A stretch of DNA of 64,000 nt from Podospora pseudoanserina (lineage: Eukaryota; Ascomycota; Sordariomycetes; Sordariales; Podosporaceae): NCBI RefSeq assembly GCF_035222485.1, contig NC_085924.1:2356001-2420000 (forward strand), in the 5' to 3' direction. The translations under genes and the position numbers were made by a program. Every line of letters starts with the position of its first letter. Positions within the stretch are counted from its first letter, which is position 1. Positions 12,499 through 25,755 of the stretch are shown one piece after another. Below the pieces are notes generated by a model that worked only from the letters and a program-made list of their open reading frames with translations, was not told the DNA's origin and did not search any database.

Positions 12499-12999
12499 TG
12501 TGACGAACCCCTACCCAGAACCTCTGAAAGGGATACTAGTTGAAGTCACTTCTGAATAATCCTAATTCGGTATAGCTAAATAGTATATAATAATAGCTTA
12601 TTTTAATTATAATAGTTTAATATTAACGATTATAACTTATATTATATATTACAGAACTATTTATTTATACTAGTTAGTTCCTCCGTATATATAAACCTTA
12701 GAACCGTAGACTATTAACTTATAGACGGTCCTTGGTCTACTCTTAATTAGCCGATACTGGACCCATAGACTATAAGCCCCGCCGCGGTCTCTAGTTCCCA
12801 TTTATTAATCCGTTCCATTTAATTGGACCGTAAGCCTCGCTTAATTACTCAGTCCAATGTTAATTAATTTCCGTAGCCCTACTATCTTTTAGAACCGTAA
12901 TATAATATTTCTTTTTTAGGCCGAAGCTCCTACGGCCTAGTCTTTTTTATTACTAATAATATTATAAGTTTAGTTTTTTTTTTTTTTTTTTTTTTCTTA
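12499..12999 (-). mobile_element. 3' LTR (12499-12902) and short internal remnant of a truncated minus-strand Gypsy copy
   Basis: Begins TGTGACGAACCCC (the minus-strand LTR 3' terminus) and ends CCGTAATA, the mutated form of CCGTGACA. Adjacent sequence 12903-12965 matches, in reverse complement, the internal 3' end seen before the LTRs at 27594 and 28957, including a GGCCGTAGGAGCTTCGGCC-like hairpin. The remnant stops at a T tract (about 22 bases, 12974-12996), after which a plus-strand LTR begins. Confidence 0.75.
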
Positions 13000-13004
13000 C
13001 TATT

Positions 13005-13403
13005 TGTCACGGTTCTAGGAGACAGTGGGGCCACGGGAGCTAATCAGTGCTGGACCGGGCAATCAAGCGGGGCTTACGGTCCAGTTGGACGGAACGGATT
13101 AATAAAATGGGGACAGGGGACTGCGGCGGAGCTCACGGTCTACAGTCCAGTATCGGCCAATTATAAGTGGACTGAGGACCGTCTGTAAGTTAACGGTCCA
13201 CGGTCTTAAGGTCTATATATACGGGGGAACTAGCTAGTATAAATAGACAGTTCCGTAGTATATAATTTACGCTTATATTTACGGTATTTTATAACTATAT
13301 TAAATATTTTATTATATATTATTTAGTTATATCGAACTAGGATTATTTAAAAGTGCTTTTAATTAGTATTCCTTTTTGAGATTTTAGATAGGGGCTCGTT
13401 ATA
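13005..13403 (+). repeat. 5' LTR of Gypsy copy A (GGTTCTAGG-type U3)
   Basis: About 399 bp, TG...CA type after allowing for RIP (the end reads TCGTTATA for TCGTCACA). It contains the TATATATA box near 13210 and the R/U5 half shared with all other LTRs in the island, but its U3 half matches only the LTRs at 12499, 27594 and 28957. Confidence 0.8.
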
Positions 13404-14146
13404 CGTTATATAGTTAATTTAATTTTATTACGGGTAAATTAAAAGCGTTTTTTTTATTATAGCCGGACTTAAGAACGTTTAAATAGGAAGCGTCCCGCTT
13501 AGTCTAAGTAACGAGGGACTTTTTACTAATAGTAAACCTATGATTATTACCGCGAAATAAATCGTTAAGTATTTTAGAGAATTCGAGGACGAGGTTTAAT
13601 AAACCCGGAAATAAATTCTCGCTATATTAACAATATTTAAGTTAACTGTTAAGTTCCCGGTACTGAAGTATTATAAAAGAAGAAAGGTAAAGCTTAAAGG
13701 ATTTTAAATTTAATTCAAAACTTATTTTCGTTAATATTTAAATTAGCTTATTAACGAAAAGTTAAAAATAATTTTTATAGCTATTAAACTTAAAGATAAA
13801 GCTTTATATAATTCGAGTTTATTCTTAACGATTATTATAAATATAAGCCGGTAAATTAAAAAGAATTATTATAAAAAACTTTAAAAGTTATTATGTTTTT
13901 AAAACTAAATTTAAAAAGATAGTTAGAAAATACAATAAAGTAGGGTATATATAAGAAAAGCTTATAAGTTTATATTAAACGTATTTAGCAGTTAATTACA
14001 CAGCTTGATTTAAGATCGATAACCTATATAATACTATTAATAATAAAAGATTAATATAATTATCTCATAACGGTTTTAAAGAAAAAGTAAAGAATAATTT
14101 ATATAAAAAATTAAGGCCAGATATTATTGATAAGTATATTATTATA

Positions 14147-14981
14147 TGTGACGAACCCTTGTACAGAACCTCTGAAAAGAATATAGAGGGAAAGTAACTT
14201 CTGACAATTGGTTCGGTGCAGCTAAATAGTGCACAACAAAATATCTCAATGTAAATATAAAATACCGTAAATACAAGCGTGAATTGCATACTGCGGAATT
14301 GTGTCACGGCTTGACACTTGGTAGGATGCGGGGCGCACCACGGACTAATTATTAGTACAGGAGCAAGGACTAATCAAAACAGGATCAATGGGATCGAAGA
14401 TCGATCCAAAAGAGTCAACCCTAAAAGAGACAGTATCGATAGGGTCGATGGTCGAGTCAATCGATCCAAGACAGTGCCAGGCTTAGCATAAGGTCTATAT
14501 ATACGGAGGAACTAAATAGCTCGTAAATAGTTCCGCAGTATGCAATTCAAGCTTGTATTTACGGTATCTAGTATTTGTATTAAGATATCTTGTTATGCAC
14601 TGTTTAGCTACACCGAACCAGGATTATACAGAAGTGCCTTTAACTAGTATCTCTTTCAGAGGTTCTAGATAGGGGTTCGTCACAAACTGTCTATCTACGC
14701 TAGCCAGTTCCTTCGTATATATAGACCTTGGGATCCTGAAGTGCTTATCCTGCTATGGCCCCAATCACTCCTAGCACATTATATCCTGCAGAGTGCTCGT
14801 CGTGCTATGCCTTCGATCACTTCGAGCATCTTACATCCTGCAGAGTGCTCGTGGGTCTTAGCGCTATAGCACTTTTAGCCGGCTTTACTTAGCTAAGCTA
14901 TCTCCTGACTTTCCTAATAATTAGCTGGGGACGTCCTGCGCCCCACATACTGCGCGACCTGCCGTTGGGTTAACTGTGATA
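14147..14981 (-). repeat. Solo LTR inserted in Gag of copy A, itself interrupted
   Basis: Minus-oriented LTR of the GTTAACC-type U3. It is flanked on both sides by TTATA (14142-14146 and 14982-14986), a 5-bp target duplication. The joined flanks match the uninterrupted Gag sequence of copy B near 25000-25030, which is the empty site. After removing the nested LTR and its duplicated 5 bp, its length is about 447 bp. This is about one 52-bp U3 repeat shorter than the 497-bp LTRs of copy B. Confidence 0.9.
14302..14684 (+). repeat. Solo LTR nested inside the solo LTR at 14147-14981
   Basis: 383 bp, starting TGTCACGGCTTGACAC and ending GGTTCGTCACA. It is flanked by AATTG (14297-14301) and AACTG (14685-14689), a 5-bp target duplication differing by one C/T transition. 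It is largely free of RIP. U3 differs from the other LTR types and carries repeated GATCGA/ATCGAT motifs. The R/U5 half is shared with the family. Confidence 0.9.
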
Positions 14982-17900
14982 TTATAGCTATATAGATCGA
15001 CGATCGGTAGTTTTAGTATTATATAGAGAAGAGAGGTAATAGTAATAAAAGGTATTTTAGTAATAACCGTTTTAATAATAAGCGTAGATAAAGATACCTT
15101 AATACTAATTACTCCGGTACTATATATTTAAGATTAATAAACGTTAGTATTATATAATAGTAAAGGCTGTAAGGCCGCGGTTAAAGTAAAAATAACTTTA
15201 AGTATTTTAATTATAGTAAAGTAAAGTATTTTAATAAAAACTATAAGGTACTTAAGCGATTCGGATAGAAAAAGGAGATTATATTAATTGCTATATTAAA
15301 AGAACTGAGAATTATAAAGGTTATAAATATCGGGTATTAATAAAAGGAAATAATAAATTTCTAAGAAAACTTTTATTAATATATTAAATAAAATAAAATA
15401 AAGTTGTAAAAATTACGGGAAATAATGAAAAAGCTAAAGGCGGAGCACGAAAAAGGAGATCCTTAAATATAGGTACTATAAAATTAAATAGTATGAATTA
15501 TTACGGATATCGTTACGGAAGTCGCTAGGAATAATAACCTTACAAGAAAGGTAGTAATTTATAACTATGTATAAATTACTATTAATTAAATAATAAAACG
15601 GTAGAAAATAATTACTTATTATTATTAATATTTAAATTAAAAAAAAGAAAATTTAAAAATAGCGTTTTATATATCCTATAGTTATGTTAAATTTTTCATA
15701 ATACTATTTAAATTAATTAGTACGCCTATAAATATTTTACTTTTTTTATTAATTATACGATTGAAAGATACCTTAATAAAATAATAATACATTATTTTAA
15801 TAACGTTTTCATTAACTTATATATTTTAAAGAAATATAAACGATATATATAAAAGATGCTTAATATATTATACGGAACTGGATTTTTAAATTAATTAAGA
15901 AAAAAGTAAATTCTATATATAAAAAATAATATATTTAAAATATTTAATATTATTAAATAAGATTTGAATAAAACTTAAGAAAATTATAATAATTAAAAAT
16001 CAATTTACGTTATAGTTATAGATATATATTAAAGAATTTTTAAGGTTTATAAATTTCTATCGGATATATATCCGGTGTTACGTAAGTATTATATAGTTAT
16101 TTAATTATTAAATCAAAAAAGGATAAAATTCCGGTAAAGGTAAAAAGAAAAGTTGGCTTTTTAAAACTTGAAATTATGTTAAAAGACCCGGTACTTAAAT
16201 TATTAAACCCTAAACAATTATTTAAAGTTGAGGTTAATATTTTAAACTACGTAATCGGTAAATAATTAAAATAGCGAAATAACGATAGAAAGTTATATTA
16301 AATAACCTTTTTTTTAAAGAAATTTAAAAAAATACGTTAAAATTGTTTAATTTATAATAAAGAATTACTTATTATTATTAAAGTATTTGAAAAATAAAAG
16401 TTATATCTTAACGGTACAAATATAAAATATAGCTTTTATATAATTTATAATAATTTATAATACTTTACTATTATAAAAGTCTTTAGCGTACGGTAAATAC
16501 GATATTTAAAGTTTTTTTCGGAATTTATTTTTTAAATTAATTATAAAAAAAGTAGGGAAAATATTAAAATAAATAAACTTAATTAGTGAGCCGATTACTA
16601 TAAGAAGATACTTAAAAGATTATTATTATTACTTAAGGGAACGCTAAACAGTACTGTTAAATATTTATTATAGCTATAAATAAAGTATTATATAGTATAT
16701 TATAAGTAAATTACTTTTAATAAATATTAAAGAAATTTAAGTAGTAATATTAAAAATAATACCAAGAAAAAAAGTTAAAATTATAAGGAATTTAAAAGAA
16801 TAGTTAAGGAAAACTATAATATAAAAATTAAACGTACGTAAAGTTAGATAATAAAATAATACTAATAATAGAGATTTATAAATCGAAGCTCGGAAAATAT
16901 ATAAGTATTGCTAAAACTATAAAAGATATAGGACGATGTTAAGGAAGTTATTTAATTATATTATACGTACGAAAAAATAAAGGTTACGAAGTATAAGCTT
17001 TACGGATTTTTAAAGTTACTATTAATAGTAAAATAACTATAAAGTTTAATTACTATAGACTTTATTATTAAACTATTAAAGTTAAATGATATAGTAACCA
17101 GTGTTAAGTATAATAGTATATTAATAATAATTAATAAACGTATAAAGTAAATATATTTTTTACTTTATGAAAAAACTTAGTCAGTAAAGTAACTAGTAGA
17201 TATAGTATTATAGTATATTATAATAGTATATATATAGGTAAAAAATTTAATATAGACCGCGATATTAAGTTTATATTAAATATATATTAAAGTTTTAAAA
17301 AGCGATAATAACGAGGCTAGGGATAAGAAATAAAGTATTTTTGGCCTACTACTATTAAACGGGTAGTTAAATAGAACGGCTTAATTAAATTTTAAAATAA
17401 TATTCATAGAGCTATATTAATTTTAAAAAAAAAATATTTAAATTAAAATATTACTAATAATATCATTAATATATAATATATTATTAATAATAATAATTCA
17501 AGTTACGCCGTTTTTATAAACTTTAGATATAAAATAAACTTATAGTAAGGATTAAACGTAAAAGTATCTAAGGTTAAAGTTAAAGTAAGTAAATTATATA
17601 TACTTTATAATAAACTTAAAAAAAACTAAAATTTCTAAGCTAAAAGATATAGAATACTATAATACTAAAAGGCTTAAAGGACTTTACTTTAAAAAACAAA
17701 ATATAATATTCCTTTTTATATGTAATTTACTTATTAAAAGACTTAATAAGAAACTAGACTATAAAAAAGTAAATCTATTTAAAGTTATAAGAAAAATATC
17801 GGAAATAATACTCGAATTGAAACTATTTAATATAATATATTTATAATTATATATTTACCATATTTTGGTTTTAAAATATATATTATACGTAAGTAAGGTT

Positions 17901-18289
17901 AATATATAAAAAGTAGCGGAAGATAAAGAAGAAAAGTGATATATAAAAGAAGTATAAGATTTACAGTTTAATAAACGTTAATTAAAGTATTTAATTAGTT
18001 AGTTAAGCAATTTAGCTATAAATAATTTATAAAAATTAAAAATAAATTTTAATTACTTAAATAAATAAAAACAGTTTTATTAATAATATTTAAATTGACT
18101 AAAATCTAAATAAATAGATAAAATGATATTTAAGCTTAAAAAATATGTTTGTAAATCTAAATATAAAAGAACCTTAATAGAAATAAAACTTACGCTTTTG
18201 GTTTAATAATCGATATACTATATATTATATTATAAGGGTAATAAGTACGAAGAAATTTAAGCCTAGTTAATACTATACGTTTTTATCTC

Positions 18290-18620
18290 TATAAAAAAAG
18301 TTAAAAATATATCACTTACAAAAAGCTAAAAAAAAATATTTAAGTATACTAAAATGGAGAGAAAACACACAAACCAACCACAACACCACAAATATACCCT
18401 CAACAGGGTCTCTGAATGGACACACCTACGTGACAGTAGCTCGCTCGCAGGCCGCACTCCACGTAGGACAAAGAAAAGACTCTATAGGCTCGCAGACCAC
18501 ATAATAAGCACCTGATCGGCCTAATCAGAGGGCTAGAATTGCCTGCACGCGTGCAAGGCACAAAAATATAAAGAAATAAAAGTCGATGTCCTGTCTAAAA
18601 TAGAATGTCCGAAGCAGACC
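18290..18620 (-). repeat. Second LTR-like repeat family, left piece, split by Gypsy copy B
   Basis: Reverse complement matches 27058 to about 27370. The remaining part of this repeat continues at 26253-26350, on the other side of copy B. 18360-18620 is not RIP-mutated, while the outer end is AT-rich. Limits are approximate because decay blurs the outer boundary. Confidence 0.8.
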
Positions 18621-19116
18621 TGTGACGAACCCCTATCCAGAACCTCTGAAAGGGATACTGGTCGAAGGCACTTCTGAATAATCGTGGCTCGGTGTAGCTA
18701 AATAGTGCACAACAAGATGTCTCAATGTAAATACTAGATACCGTAAATACAAGCTTGAATTGCATACTGCGGAACTGTCTATCTACACCGGCCAGTTCCT
18801 CCGTATATATAGACCTTAGGACCGTGAGGTGCTCGCCTTGCTACGGCCCCGATCACTCCTAGTATATTACATCCTGCAAAGTGCTCGTCGTGCTATCCCC
18901 CTGATTACTCCTAGCACATTGTATCCTGCGAAGTGCTCGTCGTGCTATCCCTTTGATTACTCCTAGCATATTATATCCTGCAGAGTGCTTATGAGCTTTA
19001 GCGCTATAGCACTTTTGCTTACCTCTAATTAGTTATCTCCTAACCTCTTTAACGATAGGTTAGGGGCGTCCTACGCCCTATATATAGCGCGGCCTGCTGT
19101 TAGGTTAACTATAATA
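18621..19116 (-). repeat. 3' LTR of Gypsy copy B
   Basis: 496 bp, starting (plus strand) TGTGACGAACCCC and ending mutated CTATAATA. The outer 250-300 bp are GC-normal, whereas the inner part is RIP-mutated. It contains three tandem copies of a 52-bp unit at about 18827-18990. Confidence 0.9.
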
Positions 19117-19249
19117 TAATATCCCTTTTCTTAGGTCGACGCCCCGGCGACCGTATTCCTAAAATAGTTACCGATCCCTATTTTTTCTATATTTTTATAA
19201 TAAGCCTTTCTCTCCTTTCTTACCCTAGCCGTTATATTTAATTGTATAA

Positions 19250-19830
19250 AGAAATTAATTCGTACGAGTATCGACCGTCGCCGCGATTAAGTATATTTCT
19301 TCGAGAAATTCGGCTTTATTATACCCGAATATATCTATTATAAAGAAAATAACCTTAAGTATATAGCTTCTCCTTAATACGAGCGGTGTCTCCTATATAT
19401 TAAGTCGAGTTATTCCTATTATAATATTTATAGTATAGATTATAAATTTCCTTTTCGGCCGTTTCCTTCCCTCGTTAATTAGTCCCGTAGTTCGTCCTTT
19501 AATTAGGGAGAAGGAACGCTTAGATACCGAAAAACAGGTTACTTTAAGTAAGCTTCTTTATTTTAAAGTATAATCGCGTGCCTTTAAGGCTCGGGCCCTT
19601 ACTGCTTTTCGTCGCGAGTCTCGGCTTTTTAATAAGGAAGAGAGAGAGTCTCTTACGCGGCCTATTACCCCGTATAGCCCGCCGGTAACGAACGTTTCCG
19701 CTATTCCCCCTAATTTTCCCTTCCTGGACCTTTCTTTAGCTTTTAACTGGCCGCCTAACCTTTTTCTAGACCCGGGTATGGCCGGTCCTTCCTTCCTAAC
19801 CCCTTAAAATATTACCGAAGGCATACTTTT
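19250..19830 (+). pseudogene. Possible antisense accessory ORF of the chromovirus (decayed)
   Basis: On the plus strand, opposite to gag-pol, the sequence reads as a protein-like frame with few stops. It starts around RTSIDRRRD, passes through a stretch with spaced Cys (RCLLYIKSSYS region), then after one frame change gives REKERLDTEKQVTLSKLLYF. It continues through SRAFKARALTAFRRESRLFN to a Pro-rich end (NWPPNLFLDPGMAGPSF). Stops in it are TAA/TAG that RIP could have made from CAA/CAG. Some plant and fungal Gypsy elements carry antisense ORFs in this position, but I do not recognise a family here. Copy A is truncated before this region, so no second copy is available in the window. Confidence 0.4.
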
Positions 19831-22800
19831 TACCTCTTAAAGTAATTAAAATATATAATAGTCTTTATACTTAGGTCTTTTTTATACTTTTTAACTTCGT
19901 AGTATAATATATTATACGTCGGCTACTACGTTAAAGGCGCGGGTTTAACTCCTGTCGAGGTTCTTTTAGCTCCGTCTTATAGTTATTTAACTATAAACCG
20001 GGGCCGAGTCTTTTTACTTATTTAGGTTTTAGTCGGTCCGGATATCGTTAATAGAATTCTTTTTATTTATTTAGGTAATTAAAGTATACCTATAGTTCCC
20101 ACGAGTTATTTATAGCCGGATATCCTAACTAATTAACTAAATACTTTAATTAGCCTCTATTAAACTATAAATCTAATATTTCTTTTATATCGTACTTTTT
20201 TTTTTTTTCCTCCGCTATTACCTATATATTAGCTTTACTTATACGTAATACGGGTTCTAAGAGTAAAATGTAAAAGGTATATAACCGTAAACGTATTGTA
20301 TTAGGTAATTCCAATTCGAATACTGTCTTCGATAACTTTTTTTTAACTTTAAATAGTCCTACTCTCCTATAGTTTAGCTTTTTACTAGGTCTTTTAATAC
20401 GTAAATTATATATAGAAAGGAATATTATATCTCCCTTTTTAAAGCGAAGTCCCTCGAGCCTTTTAGTATTATAGTATTTCTATATCCTTTCCTTTATAAA
20501 CTTTAGTTTTTACTTAAGTTTACTATAAAATATATATATTTTATTTACTTTAACCTTAGCCTTAGGTACCTTAACTATAGGTCCTTACTATAGGTCTACC
20601 TTATAACCGAAGTTCGTGAAAAACGGTATAACTTTAATTATTTTAGTTAGCGATATATTATATACTAACTATACCGTAAGTAATAGTTTAACCTAATCGT
20701 CTTACTCGAAATTAATATAATTCCGTAAATATTATTTTATAATTTAATTAAGCCGTTTCGTCTAACCGTTTATTTAAGGGTAATAGGCCGAAAACGCTTT
20801 ATTTACTACCTTTAGCTTTATTATTAATACTTTTTAGAATTTTAATACGAATTTAATATCGCGGTCTATAATAAATTCCTTTAGTTATATATATATTAAT
20901 ATAATATACCGTAGTACTATATTCGCTAATTATTTTATTAATTAAATCTTTTTATAAAATAAAAAGTATATTTATTTAGTAAACTTATTGACTATTATTA
21001 ATATACTATCGTACTTAACGCCGGTTACTATATCTTTAAACTTTAATAATTTAATAATAAAGTTTATTATAATTAAACTTTATAGCCGTTCCGCTACTAA
21101 TAATAGCTTTAAAAATCTATAAAGCTTATACCTTATAACCCTTATTCTTTCGTATATATAGTATAACTAAATAACTTCCTTAATATCGTCCTTAATTCTA
21201 AATTAATTAAAGTATTACTTAATCTTTTCTATAGTTTTAATAATACTTATATATCCTCCGAACTTCGATCCGTAAATATTTATTATTAATACTACCCTAT
21301 TATTTAATATTATATATATTTAATTCCTATACTATAGTCTTCCCTAACTATCTTTTTAAATACCCTATAGCTTTAGCTTTTCCTATTAGTATTACTCTAT
21401 AATATCGCTACCTAACTTCCCTTAGTACTTACTGGAAGTAGCCCTCTCGCGATACACTACGTAATACTCTATCTACGGCTATAATAAATATTTAAAAGTA
21501 CTATCTAGCGCCTCCTTAAATAGTAATAGTAACTCCTTAGGTATATCCTTATAATAGTTAATACGCCGGCTAAGTGCGTCTACCCTAGCGTTCTCCGAGC
21601 CTTTCTTATAATTAATTTAGAAATTAAATTTTAAAAGAAACTTTAATTATTATATTTACCGCGCGTTAAGAACCTTCGTAATAGTAAAGTACTATAGATT
21701 CTTATAGTCCGTATAAATCTATACTTTATACTTAGTACCGCTAAAGTATAGCCTCTATTCCTCGAACGCTTCGATAATAGTAAATAGCTTTTTATTATAA
21801 ATTAAATAGTTTTAACGTACCCCCTCGAGCTTCTTCGAAAAGAAAGTTACCGGGTATAACTTACCGTTATTATCTTACTATTTTAACTATTTACCGATCG
21901 TATAGTTTAATACGTTTATCTTAACCTTAAATAGTCGACTAGGATCTAATAATTTAAGTACCGGGTCCTTCAAAATAGCCTCTTTTAGCTTTTAAAAGGC
22001 CTACTTTTCTTCTTACCCCCACCGGAACTCCATATTTTTCTTAATTAAATAGTTAAATAGCCGCGCGATACTTATATATCTACGGATAAATATCCGATAA
22101 AAGTTCGTAAACCTTAAGAATTCTTTAATATATATTTATAATTACAGCGTAAGCTAGTCCTTAATTACTATAATTTTCTTAGGTTTTATACGAACCTTAT
22201 CTAACGATATTAAATATCCTAAATATATTATTTTTTATATATAGAACTCGCTCTTTTCCTTATTAACGGAAAGTCCGGCTCTATATAGCGCGTCGAATAT
22301 CTCTCGTACGTATCGTTTATATTTCTTTAAAGTACGTAAGTAAATAAGAATATTATCGAGATAATATACTATTATTTTATCGAGGTACTTCCGTATAGTA
22401 TAATTAATAAAAGATTAAAATATTATAGGCGTATTAGTTAACCCGAATAATATTACGAGATACTCGAAATAACTATAGGATATACGAAACGCTATTTTCT
22501 ATTTATTTCTTTCTTTAATCCGTATATAGGCGTACCTAATAGATATATCTAAACGTATAAAGTATTATACCTCTACTAATTAACTCCGTAACCTAAATAT
22601 TAACGGTAGCAGGTAATTATTTTTTATCGTTTCGTTATTTAGCTACCGGTAATCTATATATAATCGTAAACTACTATCCTTTTTCGGTATAAAAAATATA
22701 GGGTATTCTACTAGCGATATAGACTCTTTAATATATCCTCTTTTTAAGTTTTTATTTAAGTACTTCCGTAGTTCCTTACTTTACTTATCGTTAATATAAT

Positions 22801-25755
22801 AGACTTTAAATAGCCGTAGTTTAACTCCTTTTTTTAATTTAATCTCGTAATTTTACGGTCCTCGCTCTAGAAGCCCCTTTAAATACTTAGCCGTAAAGGC
22901 TAAGTATCCTTAATATTCTACCGGTACCGCCTTTTTCTCGCTTTTTTCTATATTATTATAATAAACGTATTTATTAACCTCCGATATCTCTACTAACGTT
23001 ATTAACTTTATTTCTTCGATTTTATTACTTATATCGATAGAATATACTATTACTTTCTATATTCCTTACGGTAATACCGTAAAGGGTATTCGTCTTGTAT
23101 TTTACTCCGTGCGTACTCTTAATCTTCTATCGTTAGTTAGATACTTCTAAAGCTCTTTTAATCGTAAATAACTACTATCCCTCTAATCGATATTTAGGTT
23201 ATAGTCTTTATACTATAATTACCTTAAGATTATATTCTTCGAGAGTTCTATATTTATAATATCGAATATAATTAATATTGTTTTTCCTTCGACTATAATA
23301 TTTAAGGGTAGTATCTCTTTATAGACTTTTTATATAGGAAATAAACCTTATATAACTATCTATTCCTTCTTTTTCTTTTATAGTATATAGGTTTAATACA
23401 CGAACTATAGCGAAATTAAGTTTATTTTTATACTACCGTTTACTAATACTACTACCTAGAGATCCCTTTATCGTATAGTAACCTAAAAGCATTTATCTTT
23501 CTTACCTCCTCCCTATATAGTAGCGACCTTACTAACGAGCGCCGGATTATTATCCTATACCTTTACCTTATATTAATACCTTCGAAGATATCGTTTATAG
23601 TCCGTTAAAGATTAACGGCTCCCGCGAAGAGCCGTAAATCGTTTCTTAAGCGGTTATATCGTTTAAAAGCGTTTTCCTACCCCGGGTTATTTAATAATAT
23701 AAAGTTTTTTAACTATACTTACCTAGCTTCCTTTTATCTTCCGTCTTTAGTATTCTTTCGTATCTATACTCGATAGCGGTTCTTTTACTTAATCTTAAGC
23801 GTTTTAGCTTAATAATATCGTTTAACCTTTTTCCGTAAGTATATAGCGTAGTCTAGGCTTAGGCACTATCTTAGTATTATTTTTTCCTATAAGCGTATAT
23901 TATCGTCTATATTTTAACTATTTACGTATTCGACGTAGTACCTTATATACCTTAATACGATCTATATAACCTAAAGGCTATCCTTTAGTTTAACCGGGTC
24001 CTAAATCTTTTATAAAATATAATCGTTTAGGTCTTCCTATTAAGCCTTTTCCTATCGGACTATAATCCTTTTAACTAACTATAGTTTACCTTTTTTATTT
24101 ACTTTACGTACCGGCTAGTAGCCGTATAGCGACTTACTTTAATAATACTTTATATATCCGTATATAATATATTAAGACTAAAGTACTCTTTAATACTCCG
24201 GATACCTAGGATAAAACTATATTATATTTCCCTTATAAAGTATATACTATATAGGTATTAATATATTTTTTAGTAACTTCGCGATCTTAATATTAATAAC
24301 CTTTTTACCTTTCTAATACTTTTTTTAACTTTTATATAAGAGCTTTATAAGCTATAATATATTTTATAAAATAATAATTCCGTACTTACTATACTACCTT
24401 TTTAATATCGTTTACTTAGTAGGTCCTTACGTAAGACTTTCGTCTTTAGCGACCTCCGTAGTAATTTCCGTAACGATCTATACTAATTAATCCTATAATA
24501 CTTATATTTAAAAATCTCTTTCCTTATACTCTACCTTTAGCCTTTTTAAAGCTTCCTTTACCTTTTAGAACTCTATATTTTTTTATTCGACGTACTAATT
24601 AAAGTTTTTTTCGGAGCTTACCGCTTTACTTTATTAATACTCGATAGTTACTACCTTTATAACCCTCGGTCCTTTCGATATAATAATTAATACAATCTTT
24701 TTTTTTTATCCGAGCCGTTTAGGTACCCTATAGTCTTTTTTAAAGTATTTTACCTTACCGTAATTAAAATACTTAAGGTTATTTCTGCCCTAGCCCTTAC
24801 TTTATAATCTTTATTACTATATAACGTTAACTTCCATTAGTCCTACGTATATAATACCGGAGTAATTAGTACTAAGGTATTTTCTCTTTTACTTATCGTT
24901 AGGACGGTTATTACCGAAATATCCTTTATTATTATTATTACTATAATAACCCTTACTACCTCTCTTCTCCGTACGCTGCTAGAACTACCGATCGTCGATC
25001 TAAATAGCTATAGTAATATACTTATCGATAATATTAAGTCTTAACTCTTTATATAATTTATCCTTTACTTCTTCCTTAAAGCCGTTATAAAAGAGTTATA
25101 TTAATCCTTTATCGTTAATAGTACTACGTAGGTTATCGATCTTAAATAAAGCTACGTAATTAACCGCTAAACGCGTTTAACGTAAGTTTATAAGCCTTTC
25201 CTACGCGCGCCTTACCTTATTATACTCCCTAAATACTTCTTTAAGCTTAGTCTTAAAGACATAATAGCTTTCGAAGTACTTTACGGTAATCTTCTTTTAA
25301 TCCTCCGGCTCCTACTTATAATAGTTATCGAGGATAGGCTTAAACTACGCGAAAGCCCTATCCTTAAGTCTAGTAGCCGCGAAAATTATTTTTAACTTTT
25401 TATTAGTAAACTAATTTAGGTAATAACGAAAATAGGTTTTAAGCTAGATTAAAAATCCTTTAAGCTCTACCTTTCCTTTTCTATAGCGCTCCGGTACTAG
25501 GAACTTAACGGTTAACTTAAGTACGGTTATAATAGTAATAATCTACTCTTAAGTCTATTAAGCCTCTTCCTTAAGCTCCCTAAAGCGCTTAACGACCTAT
25601 TCTATAGTAGTAAGTACAGGTCTAGTATTAATAAAAGGTCCCTTACTACCTAGGCTAGGCGAGACGCTTCCTATCTAAATATTCTTAAGTCCGGCCATAG
25701 TAGTAAAAAGACGCCTTTAACTTATCCGTAATAAAGTTAAAGTAAGTATATAACG

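Larger units (their letters stand above)
13005..18110 (+). mobile_element. Ty3/Gypsy chromovirus copy A, internally deleted, lacking 3' LTR
   Basis: Plus-strand copy of the same family as the complete element at 18621-26252. The 5' LTR (13005-13403) starts TGTCACGGTTCTAGG and ends in mutated TCGTTATA. Gag-like sequence from 13450 aligns with the reverse complement of 25300-25740. The zinc-knuckle region is at about 15195-15250 with its Cys/His codons turned to Tyr. Remnants of reverse transcriptase (about 15580-15870), integrase core (about 17100-17290) and chromodomain (about 17960-18090) follow in order. Relative to copy B it lacks about 1.7 kb between Gag and RT plus a smaller piece inside RT. 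Gag is split at 14147-14981 by a solo LTR. It stops after the chromodomain. Confidence 0.85.
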
